Source of the DNA: Plicaturopsis crispa FD-325 SS-3
Lineage: Eukaryota > Basidiomycota > Agaricomycetes > Amylocorticiales > Amylocorticiaceae
Length of the DNA: 64,000 nucleotides
NCBI GenBank assembly: GCA_000827205.1
Contig: KN832554.1
Coordinates: forward strand, 2,605,789-2,669,788
Reading direction: 5' to 3'
In this document: one piece after another, positions 46,789 to 59,970 of the stretch
How the letters are laid out: each line of letters starts with the position of its first letter
Numbering within the stretch: position 1 is the first letter of the stretch
Made by a program: the position numbers and the translations under genes
The notes under the pieces: model-generated
What the model was told of the DNA's origin: nothing
Seen by the model: only the letters and a program-made list of their open reading frames with translations
Databases searched by the model: none

Positions 46789-49449
46789 TTTGGACGCAAC
46801 GAAATTGAAGAGGCGGAAAATGGTTGGAGTAGTGAAAGGGGGAGTGTGTCGAATGGCGAATGGCTCTGCAGATGCGCAGTTATATATCGGACGGAAGAGG
46901 GGGGAATGTCCTTAATGTCGGTGCAGGAACCCCGGCTTAAAAGTGCTTGGAGACTCCCGGTCTCGTGGTGGGATTGAACGATAGGAACCCGGTGTGACAC
47001 GGTACCGCGTCGGTCAGAAGTATTTGCTATCAGATGTTGGGAGTCGCAAGGCTAAAGTCCGCTTGGTCATTTCGCTTCCGGGAGTTAAGAAACGAGATAG
47101 CCATAGTCGGTGTCTTGCCAAGAACTCCCGTCCGTGTCTTTCAAAAGCCTAATAAACCTGGAAGGAAAACGAACTGTTAATTTCCTGCAGTAAACGCCAG
47201 AGAAAAGTACCATTGTACAGACATTGCGCTGTGCAACGATTTTTGCCTGAACAAATGGCCAACAGGTCCATGTGTGCATGAGCCTCGGGGTGGAGTTAAA
47301 GCGGTCAAAAACGATCCACACGGAGCGCACGATGTCTGGACCTACTAAAATTAACTTTCGCTACAGTGACCGCTGGAGGATTATGTTATCTGTATTGACA
47401 TAGCGTGTCAAAGATGAGAGTTCCTGGGTGAAGTTCTACGTTGGCTCCACTGCCTGAATCGAGGATCTCAGTAATGGCAGACACAATACACGGCATCAGA
47501 AAAGCTACCTTTTCACCGCTACGGAGGACCCTTTAGAACTCGTTTCATCAAAGCGTATGGGACCACCGCGCTGAGGAGGAGTACTTTGTACCACGGAGTA
47601 CGAAGATGGATCACAAATCGTTCTCAAGAGCGAGAGCGTATCTTTCGACTTGTGAAGCAGGAGATTAAAGCCTGTATTTCCGGATTAATATGCTCCAGGA
47701 CGCACGTTAAGTGATTTTAGCAGCAAATTGTACTTACCCATTCAGTGTTCGATAATTACCCTTGACGTGAATGCAGGTTCCACCAATCTTCATGTGGCTT
47801 AGTCAGGACGACGAATCCATTATGGCTGCTCAAGCTCATAAAAAGGAGCGAATTTATTGCAAGCATGGGCAGAAGAGTGATTGACGGCGAGTTATTGTTA
47901 GTGGCATCGCAGACAAGGCTTGCGTGGCGTTCAGTATCGACTCCGATGTTGGCGGCAAGCCGTTGCCAAACAAGTTATGTAACACACGGCCCCATTTGGC
48001 AGCCAACGTGGTTCAGATTTCTGACCACTGGCAGACTACCGCCAGGCGGCAGTGCATATAATTCATACCCTCAACTTGCAGCTCTCCCCGTTCGTGTCTT
48101 CATATCAGTACTGCGAATGGCATTAATCTGTCATTCGCCCTCAACACCATAAACTTGGTCTGAAGACTAACAAAAAAATTGCGTCGATCTTTCAAGTCAC
48201 GTCAAGTTTCCAAGCAAAACCAACCTTTTCCTCGTCGCACACTGCCTTGATGCTCGCAAAGGAACTGCACGCATTCTGACTCGTTGCGGAGCTATATCAT
48301 ACTACTGCAGGAGGCGCCTGAGGGCCAAGGAGGCTTCGCCAAGACGGTTAACACCTGATGCGATGAAGGATCGAATAAACGCCGCCACTTGAGCCCTCCA
48401 CATCAGCCTTTTCGAGCGTTAGTCTCCACGTTCTGGGTGAACCGGGGTGCATGGATCAGTAAATTTGACAAGCGAAATGTATCCTCCTCCGGAACGCCCA
48501 CAAAAACGGATGGCTATGTCGACGGCGCGGCGAAATCTTCGTTCCGCTCCCGGAAAGGCGGATCGATTGAAATGTCTAGTCTGCCCTAATCTTCCTTGGC
48601 ATGACAGGTATGCTATGGGGCAGAGGAGCATGCCCAGCGTAGTCTTGGCTGTGCTCGAGCAATGGACTTGTTCGAGATCGACGGTGAGCACTATGTCTCG
48701 TTATTCCTTTCTGGTTATATCCTTGGCTTCGAGGCTAAAGGCAGTGGCGTTCCTTGTTCAGGGGAGGGATCCTTATGCACGCGTGGAATCCCAATGAACC
48801 ATGACAGGTATATGCAGATCCTCTTGGCCGGCACTCACAACTGTGAGTTGTAGGTTATCACCGGATCCCACGTACCGCAAGCTAAAATACGATTGACATT
48901 TGATTAGCATTACTGCTTTTAGACTCGCTGGGCGCTACTAAGTACTCAGTACGAAGCTTGTTTCGAGCAATGTTGTGCGGTCGCTCGTATATGCATAGAT
49001 GCTGTACCATACAGTGAGTTGCACCAGTTCATCGAAATTCCTTCTCGTTGTGGCCCGAGATATTTTTTTTCCCCCCAAAAGTCACGTACCATCTTGTATA
49101 TATGTTCGCTGACGTCGTAATGCTCCTTTTTAGGGCTAGATGATAGTCATAAGGACGATGATGCCCCTCACCAAGAGAGTTCAGTGATAGGATGATTGCG
49201 TACTTATCAGGGCTTGTATAGCTTATCGTCTTCGTCCCACTTTTGCGCCGCCTTGCATATGAGTTGTGAGTACCTTCAGTTTTTTCTGCCGCAAACGGAT
49301 TTGAAGGGAGCTAACACCGGTTGAATAATTACAGCGTTTCCGATATCACGTATGGTCCGGATATATGTCGTATGGCTATGCATAGAGCAGTACGGTGTGT
49401 CAGCAGTCCTACTCATTCATTTTCGTATCAACAACGCCGACTACTGTTT
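46789..49449. other. Gene-poor stretch of 2.7 kb
   Basis: No complete gene. The first part is promoter of the isocitrate-lyase-like gene. A plus-strand block at 48483-48610 (MYPPPERPQKRMAM, then DRLKCLVCPNLPWHD) with a GT donor looks exon-like, and 48662-48730 (MDLFEIDGEHYVSLFL) likewise, but I could not build a gene from them. The rest shows nothing I recognise. Confidence 0.3.
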
Positions 49450-50083
49450 TAGTGCTCGGTGAATCCTCTGCCCAGTCTGCGTCGCGGTATTCATCTCGGC
49501 CATGCGGCTTATGGCATACCACTGCGTGCTGCTTATGAACTGGCGCCTTTGATAGCCAAATTTGATATGCGTCGTTCTCTACATGCCCCGGACGTAAGTA
49601 TGTGCGAGTGCGTCGCGTCTACGTGCTCAGGACGGAGTTAGAAGATCACTGACGGATCGTTCTCTTAATCAGGAATCAGGACTGAGGTTATCTATGACGG
49701 CTGCAGACGGGCACTTGCCAAGTGGCCCCTCTACTATTTTATCATACCCTCCAGCGTGCCGCATGATTGTGCCCCTGAACAATGGATGCTGGGATAGTTC
49801 ACCGCACACAGGGGGAGACTGCCAGCCGATGAGTACGCAGGCCGTGCCTCCGTTCTAACGCCGGAGCTCTCGCTCGATCGCTCTTTTCTACTCTCACATG
49901 GTGCGATCGCGCAGGCACTCCAACATGGTGGCATTTTCCACGATATGCCAGGCTTCAAAGGTCCATCCCCGAAAACTGCCAGCATTCTCTCACCAAACGA
50001 CATGTTACGCGGAGACTCTGCTGTACAGTGTGTTCGCTCTTCGAGGTCAAAATTATACTGCAGTATCAACGTTTGTGCTCTGA
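49450..50083 (+). pseudogene. Coding relic of unknown family
   Basis: The stretch 49459-49590 reads PLPSLRRGIHLGHAAYGIPL and RAAYELAPLIAKFD, followed by a good donor (GTAAGT) and an acceptor at about 49670. After it one frame gives WPLYYFIIPSSVPHDCAPEQ, a TAG, then ADEYAGRASVLTPELSLDRS, SHGAIAQALQHGGIFHDMPG and SPKTASILSPNDMLRGD. The sequence is clearly protein-like but the frame is interrupted and no start or end is found. I do not recognise the family. A decayed gene is the simplest reading; a gene with a missed intron is the alternative. Confidence 0.35.
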
Positions 50084-50388
50084 CGAGGCAATCTTGATTC
50101 TATGTGAGAACTCAATTCTGCTCGACTGTGGTTTTATTTCTTCCGCATGAAACAGCACGGCAGCTCGTCAGACGTCCTTCGTTCTATACACTGTGGTAAA
50201 AACCTCGGCTCAGGATCCTCGAGAGGCCTCGCCTGGAGTGGATTCGTAGGCGCAACGTAGGCGCCTAGGCCCTGACGCGGACATCTGGAGAACAGTTGCT
50301 GCACACCGTGCCAATGATGATGCATTTATCTCTATGATTGAGCGTACTCCTTCATGATTTGCGACAATATTCCAAGACGCTATAGACA

Positions 50389-51993
50389 TCAAAGCCAGAT
50401 CAAACTATTTGTGTTTCGACCCATCACCCATTCGACGTCTCTGTCGACATCGCCGTGGCGGTTTGTCTGTAGCTCGGCCAAAGCCAACCTGATTGGAGAC
50501 CATTCCGACAGAGTCAATTCTCCCTCCTCCCCATTTGGCCGATCAATGGACCATACCCTTCCATACACGCCGACTGTCTCCAACCTCGTCAAGTCGGATG
50601 CCAGGTCATGAGCGTCTAGTGGCGGAAGGCTGCTACTCCTCACATCCAAGAATCGCAAGAACGGCATTTGCGCTAGCTCGTCAATCTGTAGCGGCAAATC
50701 AGCGTCGCGTTTATTTCAAGTTACAAAGGGTTTCAGTTACCCAGCCCCCTCCTCCCCAGTAGGCAATGGACCGCTCCTGTTTGATGTCAAGCCGTAACGC
50801 AGTCGCGTTCGGCGATAAGCGTCGCGTCAGAACTAATAACGCCTCGTCGACGTCCTCGGGCATGATAATAAGGGCTAGGACTTCCACCGTTTGCAGAACG
50901 GGTAGAATCTGGCAGGTATCGTCCCACTCCGAGCAGATGTAGATTCCAAGTCTTCGCACCTTCTTGTTTTCCAAAAAGTCGCGGATCGCGCGGTACGCCT
51001 GGTCCGTTAGGAGAAAGACGTCGGATGAGATCTGTAAGGAGGTCAGGCCGGGCAAAGCCTTGGCATTCGCCTGTAGCCTGAAAACGATGCTGTCGTCGGA
51101 AAGGTCGAACAGAGCTAAGGACACAAGGTAAAGGGCATGATGCAAGACCAACTCGAATCCTGGCAAATTTTCGGTAGGGTTTACCGTTAGGTGTGTCAGA
51201 GAATTGAAAGACCTAACGGGAAGCATCTGTACAACGCCCTCCGATATCGTGAGTTTTCGCAGCGTCGTATCATTTTCGACTGCGATGCGAACGGTATCCG
51301 TAGGTGAGGCATCTTGTTCGGTAGGCTCATCGCTGGAGTTGAAGGAACTGTGCAGAAGGACGTTGCTCCTGAGGTAAAACTCGTTGGTCCGGCTTAAGTC
51401 TACCAAACGATGGATGTGATCCGTGGTGTGTACAGGGATCGGAAACGCCCTGATAAAGGAGTGTTAGCTTGGCAAGACTGAGACATCAACGGTCTCTTAC
51501 GCGGGAATTTTCAATTCTCGCAATAAAGGTGGAAGTGCCTCCAGGATCTCCGCAGACGAGAAAGTGACATTCCCGTTCCATTGGAATGAAAGCAAATTGT
51601 GGAGAGCTCGAATGGCCTTAACGAGACAATCTTGCGTTTCCTCGAAATGTTAAAAGAGATAATAATAGTCGGCATGTAGAACTCACGTCGTTCGAATATG
51701 ATGGGGCCGCTTGTGTTTGCAACCACGGACAGCTGTCTCACGCAATTTGCGAACACAGCATTTTCAGAAATGTAGTCCAAGATCTCCCAGGACATTGTCG
51801 AGAGATGCGCGATTTCGCCCTCATCGATCGCGATAGAATTGTCTTGACATTGGAGGAGGAAATACAATGTCACAGACGAGAATACCATGCGCATGGATAT
51901 GTCGTGGTAGAGGCTGCTGACGGACAAGCAGGTTATCTGGTCCTTGCGACACAGTAGTTCGATGATATTGCTCCAGAGTTCGTTCGGCAACAT
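50389..51993 (-). CDS. F-box-like protein
   Basis: Basidiomycete F-box type protein of the large, fast-evolving kind. The ATG at 51993 starts directly with the F-box-like helix MLPNELWSNIIELLCRKDQI, then TCLSVSSLYHDISMRMVFSS. Later exons contain loose leucine-rich stretches (TTLRKLTISEGVVQMLPVRS, LTHLTVNPTENLPGFELVLH, ALPGLTSLQISSDVFLL, VLALIIMPEDVDEALLVLTR). The last exon ends GRNTNSLIWL at 50389-50391. Such proteins usually recruit targets to SCF ubiquitin ligases, but no target can be inferred. Four or five exons; the N-terminal start was chosen as the first true ATG of the frame. It diverges from the methyltransferase gene with 254 bp between start codons. Confidence 0.7.
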
Positions 51994-52247
51994 GATGCCG
52001 GTAGGACGGGAAGTAGTTCCTGTCACCAAATGTCAGCCAGCTAAAAAGACTTGTTGTGGAAAGACGACTCGGACGCAAAAAGAGGCTATGGAGGGTTGTG
52101 GTGATTGGTCACTGGTGGTAGCAGATCTAAAAGGACGCGACTTGAATGGACGCGTTTCTTGAAATTTGAAATTCAGCGGCCTTGGCCTTCATCTATAACG
52201 ACGTCGACTCGAGCCTGACGGCGAACGTACGTCGTAGACTGTAAACG

Positions 52248-53533
52248 ATGTCCTCATCAAACAGAGACGACGACCATTCCATTCGTTCAACGGACTCCGA
52301 TGCAGCGCTTGCCCGCTTTTCCGCTGTTCAAAAGCAATATCTGCGAGACCCGTTCGTGAAACATCTTGCTCCTCGGGGCGCACGCCTCCAACCGCCACGA
52401 CCACCTCTGATCAATGTCGGTACCTTCGTACGCTCAACTGCCATAGACGATCTAGTCGATCAGTGGTTCGTCGTCTGCCAACACGAAGGCAAACGATGTC
52501 AGATCGTGAGTCTCGGTGCTGGGAGCGACACTAGATTTTGGAGGGTTTCAGTGCGTAGTTTCCTAGCATCAAATTCAGCGTGGGCCGGTGTAATGAATAA
52601 GAAGCTAGACAGGGCCTTACAAAAATCTCCTAGCTTCCTACGTGGAGTTCGATTTTCCTGAAGTGACCAGTCAGAAAGCCATGGCGATCCGTAAAAGCAA
52701 AGAACTGAGCGCTGTGCTGGGACCACCAGAAACCGTTGCTCTTGGTATGTTTCGTATGATTCTTACTAACTAACCTGACTAAGTCGTCGTATCGCAGGGC
52801 AGGGTGGAACAGCTCTTCACGCCCCCGTCTACCATCTTTTTCCAGCGGACCTTCGCCTACCTCCTTCAGATACTGTGGCTCCCTTACTATCCTCCTATGC
52901 AGAATCCTCTGGAGACGTCCTCGACCCAAGGCTCCCCACCTTGCTAATATTCGAATGCGTTCTTGCATATATGACCCCAGCAGCGTCTTCTGCACTGCTC
53001 CGATACTTCGTAGACTACTTTGCCGCGCATGGCACCGCTCTTGGCGGTATCGTATACGAAATGTTTGGATTAAACGATTCCTTTGGGCGGGTGATGCGCG
53101 AGAATCTCAAGGTAAGTCCTTACATCGTAGTTTGACCTCTGATAATGACGTTACATTGCTTCGAGTCGCGCAACATTTCGCTGCCTGGTGTTGACCCGTA
53201 CCCAACGGTCGCATCTTTACCCACCCGTTTTACGGACCATGGATTCACTTACAGCAGTGCCCTAACTTTGCGTGACATACGCCGGAAGTCAATTTCCGAG
53301 GATGATCTAGAACGGTACGCCCTCCCCCAGATATTTACGTGACATGCTAATTGTTCCGTAGGATCTCAACTCTCGAGATGCTTGACGAGATTGAGGAGCT
53401 GGAGCTTGTTCTGGGCCACTACGCAATAACATGGGGAGTCAAGCTGTCCGACACCGACTCGACACGCGCTGAGTGGAGAAGCTGGGGTTTGAAGGATAAG
53501 CACCAGGCGGCTAATTCTGACACCAGCACATAA
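52248..53533 (+). CDS. PPM1: Leucine carboxyl methyltransferase 1 (PP2A methyltransferase, Ppm1)
   Basis: SAM-dependent enzyme that methylates the C-terminal Leu of the PP2A catalytic subunit and so guides assembly of PP2A holoenzymes. The ATG at 52248 begins MSSSNRDDDHSIRSTDSDAA. Family blocks are SAVQKQYLRDPFVKHLAP, RPPLINVGTFVRSTAIDDLV, the SAM loop IVSLGAGSDTRFWR, VEFDFPEVTSQKAMAIRKSK, PTLLIFECVLAYMTPAASSA, GGIVYEMFGLNDSFGRVM and LEMLDEIEELELVLGHYAI near the end, stop 53531-53533. Six exons with short introns. All the expected motifs are present. Confidence 0.93.
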
Positions 53534-53899
53534 TTTATACGACAAGGTGTACAGGTACGTGTAGGGTAGATGATTATGTCGTAGTACACCGTAGCACAAA
53601 AATACAGGAGTATCGGTATCGTTGTGCATGCTGCGGCATGCAGGTGAGGAAATCCTAACCTAAACTCAATGCAAATGACCAGGCATTCACAAACGTCCAA
53701 GCAGAAGAGCTCGTAGCTCGTATATCAGGTACATTAATGCAAAACACCCCGCGTGTGGATAATAACAAAAATGCAAACGGAAGGGAAATGGGACGTGGAA
53801 AAAGCAGAAGGACAATGATGAAGATATGAAGACGAAAGAACGATGAGAACAGAACGTAGATGCATGCGGTCAATAATTACGCAGAATATAGAAAGGGAT
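53534..53899. other. Convergent 3' regions, no gene seen
   Basis: Lies between the stop codons of the convergent methyltransferase and eIF4G genes; A/T-rich and probably both 3' UTRs. Confidence 0.45.
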
Positions 53900-56800
53900 C
53901 TATGCAAGCAGACGAATGAGCTTCTCGCTGTCCGACGATTTATCAACTATCCGTGCGCGTCGCGCGTCGTCCTTGTCCAGCCCCGCACCCTTCAGCATGA
54001 TGGCCATCAGGTCGACAGCTTTGGGTGCATCGATCGCGATGTCGTCGAGGATCTCTGCCGTAGGCAAGAAGCCCTCTTCGAAGGTCGCCGGAGAGCATAG
54101 ATTCTTCTGTATGGCACGGCCGAAGAAGCCCGCGACAAGTACAGCATCGCTCTCTTTCGACTCGATGGCCCTATTGACCAGTGTGTCCACAAGCCGGAAT
54201 CGATGCTCGACAGGAAGATTAGCGAAGTACGTTTCGGCCTCGTCCAGATTCCGAACGGCGAAGAACTCTTTGCTGTCCTCGGCTATCTTCTTTTTGGCGT
54301 CAGCCTCAGACATGTTAGCGCTCTCTGCTACTTCGTCTTCCGATTGGCCCTCTGGCGTTGACTCGCCAGACGGTTTCGAGGGCGCCGACCGCGGAAGAAG
54401 TTGGAGTTTTCTGCGCTGGACCGCGGGTTCGGGTGTTCCAGCCTAAGATATATGAGTTCAGTCAAACCTGCCTGAGAGCAACATGGTCTACTACTGCTTA
54501 CCTTGGCAGATGGACCCGCTTCGCTCGAAGCCTCCGTGTTCTGGCTGAGCATGGAGAACATGTTCTGGCTAGAGCTCGTGCGAGACAGAGAAGATTCCCG
54601 GCCCTTCGCATCTTTCTTGCCAGCAAACACGCTGCTGGGGCCGAAAGTCATCGGCTGAGTCTTGTTGATCTTGCCGAATTGCGAGAGGTCGCCAGCTTTG
54701 GCGGGAGGACGAGGAGGGCCGGAGCCACCCGCAACAGCCCAGCCATCAGGACCGACTTGCTGGAAGTTATCACCGCCACCACCACGGTCATTGCCACGCC
54801 GCGAACCACCACGGGACATGCCCATTTGGCGGTTGTATGACTCCTTCTCGGCCAACGCCTTCTCTTTCGCAGCCTAGCGGTTCAAAGGTAATGATAAGCA
54901 ACGCATAAACTGTGACGAGCAAAGTACTGACCGCTTCGTGGATCTGGGCGATTGTGGAAGGCGCAGCAACCGCATTACGGGGTATCCATTTACGTTCACG
55001 CAACTCGATAACGTCCTGGGCAATGTTGGTCAGCATATGTCCATTGACATCGAAAAATAACAACTTACCTGTAACATAAACTGCATACGCGAGCTAACGT
55101 TGCCGCCACGGGCTAACTCCTTCATGCGAGAGAAGTAGACGTCCATGTGAGCGCGAGCCTTGGTTGTGTCGAGAAGAGACCCGACTGTGGCGATCAGTTG
55201 GCATAAGCTCTCGATCTCCTCCTCCTCAGGGTTCTCGACGTTGCCGAGGAGTTTCTTCACACACTCGTGCATGATACGCTCCGTAAGCATTTGCAGCTTG
55301 AAGAGCTCTCCGATAAACTTGATCAGACCGAGACCTTGTCGCTTGGCTTTCTGGGCGGCGTAGTATTCGTCCGAGTACAAAGCGCTCTCGTCCTTTTCGT
55401 CCTTGCCGCCTTTCGCAGAGTCGTTCGCTGCTTGGGCAGCTTTGTCCTCCGTGGCCTTGGTCGCAGCAGCAGCAGCGGTGGTCTCTTTCGCGACCCAGCC
55501 GTGCTCGAAGTCCTCCTGACAACGGTTGAGAAGATACTTCCGGAAAAGCTGACCGCCGGCGATGGGCTTGCCCTCCGCGTTCTTGATACCATCGTCCTGG
55601 ACTTTCGGGCTGATCTGCTCCATCATCTTCCGACATAGACGAGCGTACATCTCAGACCACGCAGCCTCGTCGGTAGCCTTCTCGAAGACTAGTCGAATAA
55701 CCTGGATAAGTGTGCGGCCGTCCTTTTCTTTCTCCGACTTGTTTGCCCAGGCAATGATCTGATCAGATATCGAGTCGAACTTCTCCATGGTCAACTTGTT
55801 GAGCAGACCCTTGACCTTACGGTCAACGATCTCAGGGGAGTCCTGGTCGACAGCCTGCGGCTTCTTCGCCAAACCTGCTGGCGTCCAGCGGTTCTCTGAA
55901 AACGTCAAAGGCGCGACGGGCTCGCCAGACATGTTCTGCATGGAACCCATATGGCTCGGCGGATTGAAGTTCGACTGGTGGTTGTGGTGCCCACCACCGC
56001 CGACCTTGTTCTCGTTGGTCCGCTTCTCCCCGCGTTTACTGCGCGTACGGTTGCTGTTGGCAGGCATGCTACCAGCGCCGCCTTGGCTAGCAGAGCGCAC
56101 CATCGGTGCAGAGGGACGCCCGTATGGCATTTGACCCGGCCCACCTACGGAAGCGACACGACCGTTGTTCGCCAACGCAAAGCGCTCTTCGCTGGACATC
56201 TTTCCACCTGGGGTACCGAAGTTGCCCATCGTGAAAGGATTCGACGCGCCTGCTTTGCCAAAGCTGCCGCTACCAATGATACCTAGACCAATAGAGTTTT
56301 GACGCGAGGGTGGAGGGGGCATGGCATTAGACGATTGGCGATGGCGACCAGAGCCTCCTCGGCTCATCGGGAAGTTTGGCTGGTCTGAGGGCTCGAGACC
56401 GATCGCATCGAGAGGAGGGAGCATGTCGGGTTTCTCTTTACAGATGGACATGAACTGGAGGAGGAAATCACGGTCATACCTGCAACGTAGTGTTAGCTTA
56501 GGCAAATAGAGCGAAGAAAGGAACGTACCTAAACTTGCCGTCCTTGGCGCCTACGTTGAGCTCAAGCTTGGGGCTGTTGACGCCTTCAGGGTACGGCACA
56601 TTGGTGAGGTCGTCTATGTGGCGGGCAGTGGCAAGAGCTGAAGGGAGAGCCGCCGGGACGTCTTTCTTGACCTTGGCATCAGTCAAGTCGAGGTTCCCTG
56701 GTCTCCGACGAGGAACGGCCAATGGGGAGATCGCAGTATCGATACGCAGATTCTCCTTTGACTTCTCCTTGTTCTCGGTAGAGGCGGCGGCGGCGGCGGC

Positions 56801-58834
56801 TGGAGCAGGGGCGGGCTCGTCCTTTTTCTCGACGACCTCGCCTTCCTCCGTCTCCTGGGTAGCGGCCTTGGCCTCGACTTCCGCAGCGGCCGCCTTCGCC
56901 TTCTCTTCCGACTCTAGCCGTGCTTGCTGCTTGGCCTTCTCCTCCTCCTCCTTGCGCAGAGCCTCTGCCTCCTCTGCCTCCTTTTGCAACCGTAGCTTCT
57001 CGGCCTCCTCCTCCTTCTTGCGCGCCTCTTCCTGCTTAAGCCGCTCCTTCTCCTCTTCCTCTTTCCGTAACCGATCCTCCTCCTCCTTGCGAGCCCGTTC
57101 CTTCTCCTCTTCCTCCTTCCGTATCCGTTCCTGCTCCGCTGCCGCCTCTTTCTTTTTCTTGTCCTCCTCCTCCTTCTGCTTCTTGGCCTTCAGCTCAGCT
57201 TCCTTCTTAGCCTTTTCGTCCGCATCCTTCTTAGCCTGATCCAATGCACGCGACTTGGCCTGCTCCTCTTTCAGCCGCCGATTTTTATCCTCTTCACTCT
57301 CCATGCGGATGATCGACCGCCTGTTGCCCGGAGAGCTAAACGGCTGTGCCGTGCCTGCTGCGGGTGACCCAGGCTGCTGAGGACTTTTCTTCAGCTGCTC
57401 CGGCGTGACCTCCGTCCCGTCCAATGGGTTCTTGATCGTCAGCCTTGACGACCGGCCGGAGGGGACAAAGGCGCTGGCATTCGTATTTAAACGTGCAGCG
57501 GCGCCATTTGTCGAAGGCGTGGGCGGCGGCGAAGATACAACGCTGATGCTGCTCGTCGTCGAATGGGTGTGAGCATGTGATGGTGTGGGATGCGGGCTGT
57601 GTATTGGTCCGGGGAGAGGAACATTGTGTTGTTGAGCGGGCGTGCCGGGTCCTTGCAATGGCGGCGGAGGATTCCGTGGCGACATGGACATGCCGTTGTG
57701 CTGAAGCGGGCCAGGCGGGCCGGAAGGTTGTGTGTGAGGGTGCGGATGATGGGGTGGCTGATGAGGTGGAAGCGGCTGCCCATACCAGCCGGGCGAATAC
57801 TGAGATGGTATGTACTGTGGGTCAGGAGGATACTTCACCGATTGTCAGTTTTCAGTTGAATGCACTAATGGCAGGCACTTACGTAGTATGGATTCCAAGG
57901 GATCTGAGCAGGAGCCATGTGTGAAGCTTGTACAGGGTGTGGGTGGGTGCCCAATCGAGGACTGGAGAGACCGGCTGACATCGGTGGTGGAGGGCCATTA
58001 TGTCCACCAGGCGGCCGCTGACCGGCGCCATTTTGCATCTGTCTACTGTATACAGGAGAGCGCGGAGGACCAGAATTTTGTGGCTGGGATCGCACAATAT
58101 TTCCGGGAACGAAGGTTTGAAACGAAGGTGGACCCGGCTGGGACTGTGCTGCCGAAGGAGGGTGTGAGGACGAACCAGAAGGATGCGACGAAGAGGACGA
58201 TGACTGCTGATGGTGCGGCTGCTGCTGTTGCGGCAACGCAGACGTTCGTACAGAGGGCGATGCAGTATCGGAGGGAGAGGGTGCGGAGGAAGAGGAGCCC
58301 TGGAAAAACTTCGCAATGTCCATTTTCATCGGTTTCGAAGGTGTAGAGGCTGGTTTTGAGGAGGTAGACGATATCGACGCCTTGCCATTGACATGGCCCG
58401 AGGCGGCAGGTACTGAGCCAAACGACTTGACACCGCCATCCGATGGCTTGATGGCGGGCGCTGTAGCTGGCGAAGAGGAAATCGGCGCAGCAGCATCATC
58501 TATAGATCCAAACGTCACTGGAGAAGAGCCTACGCATGACAATGAGTCGCTAGACGCCATGCAAAAAATCACTTCACAGCTTACTCTGCTTTACAGAGCC
58601 TACGTTGCCCTTGAGTACGCTGACACCATCCTTCACTGGTACACCCTGGCCGAGAGTGCTTGGTCGTCTCGAATGCGTGGCGCTGGCCGGAGGAGTAGCA
58701 CTTGTGGGCGCAGGTGACTGTGAGCGCGGCGAAGGTGCGTTAGAGGTATTTGGCGGAGGGCCCTTTGCCCAAGCTGACTTCGTCGGGAGCTGGGTAGGAG
58801 TCTTAGTGGCAGAAGCAGTAGAAGACTTGCTCAT
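53900..58834 (-). CDS. TIF4631: Translation initiation factor eIF4G
   Basis: Scaffold of the cap-binding complex, joining eIF4E, eIF4A and poly(A)-binding protein. The ATG at 58834 (MSKSSTASATKTPTQLPTKS) starts a long Pro/Ser/Gln-rich region. A charged Lys/Glu coiled stretch (56900-57300) follows. The eIF4E-binding motif KFRYDRDFLLQFMS is rebuilt across an intron at about 56480-56530. The MIF4G domain runs from about LLNKLTMEKFDSISDQIIAW to LLGNVENPEEEEIESLCQLI (55100-55820). The MA3 domain lies in the last exon (EAETYFANLPVEHRFRLVDT and following, 53900-54313), stop 53900-53902. Four or five introns. Order and spacing match fungal eIF4G. The gene symbol is that of the yeast homologue. Confidence 0.94.
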
Positions 58835-59970
58835 TCTGAGGATGCGTGTCAGTGCTGCGAGAAAATAAAAACCCGTCGTCGCTCACGAATTGTTGCGTGA
58901 ATCGATTGGAATTGGGATTTGGGCGTTTTTTGTCGTTCGCGAGTGGGTGGTCGTCAAATAGACCTGCCAGCAGGCGAGCAAGCGGCGCGATGGGTGGATT
59001 GGGGGTGTCTAGGGGAGAAAATACGGACGCTGAAGCGCAATCCGAGAACTGTCCTGTAGTCGAGGACGAGGAACGAGTGCAAGACGAGGTTGCGTCGCCA
59101 GTGAAAAATCCGGCCAGCCCGTGGGACCCCGGTCACCCTACAAGCCGCCCAACAATGCTCACCAATATTGTCACAATGCCGCCGCTTGGCTCCCCTACTT
59201 TTACAAGCCGTTATGATTTTACTCGTTCATTATGCATACAAGGACCCCTACAGAACAGCTGCGTGTTAACGGCGAGGACGACAGCACCCTAGGATCCAGG
59301 GCCATATGCGGGGTGTGGATATCTGGTGTACTCTGATCCGGACGGTACAGACGTAAGCTACCGCCAGTCAGTCCGAGCCAGAGCATATGCTGATCTTCAC
59401 CAACGCCGAACGGCACCCAATGACACTCGTGAAATAATTGACACGGACGAAATCAGCATTCGGTTCCGAGTTGAGACTCTGAGTCGACTTGGATGTGGGT
59501 CATTTGACAAGGTGCCGCAGCGATCTTCGAGTGGGTCAGGCCAATACTAAGCTGCATGGACGTGTTCGGACAACTTCGTCTAGGTGCATGACCTGAGAGC
59601 AGATAGTAGTCTGCAGATGAGAGGACAGAAAGAAGGACACGGATAAAGTCAATTGGAGCCGACCATGTCACAGCGTAAGAAAAATAAGTAGACCTTGCTT
59701 GTACTATGTAGCTTGGTTCCTAACAGTCTCTTCCCTACCGTCTATCATACTAGTCAAGTCACAGCCGGTCAGAATTGGAATAACCAAAACTTGGCAAGTC
59801 AATGTCATCCTTGAGTTGGATTCTGGACTCGGAGCTAATCTACTTGCCGTAGTAAGCGGTCTATGACCTTGTAGCTTAGTCCTTTTGTGCAGACGAGAGC
59901 TTGACGAGAGTTCGTGCAATTTCACGGGCTCGCATATTTATCGCATCTGCGCGTGAGTGAAGGCTTCGTC
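58835..59970. other. Intergenic, 1.1 kb, no gene seen
   Basis: Divergent region between eIF4G and the membrane-protein gene. Frames on both strands lack motifs. It must contain both promoters and the eIF4G 5' UTR. Confidence 0.4.

Noticed and set aside
46940-47010. Minus-strand sequence like a tRNA T-arm (GTTCAATCC)
   Set aside because: No matching A box, anticodon arm or acceptor stem at the needed distances.
56535-57239. 234-codon plus-strand Ser/Ala-rich frame
   Set aside because: It is the antisense of the Lys/Glu-rich coiled part of eIF4G, whose codon bias creates a stop-free mirror frame.
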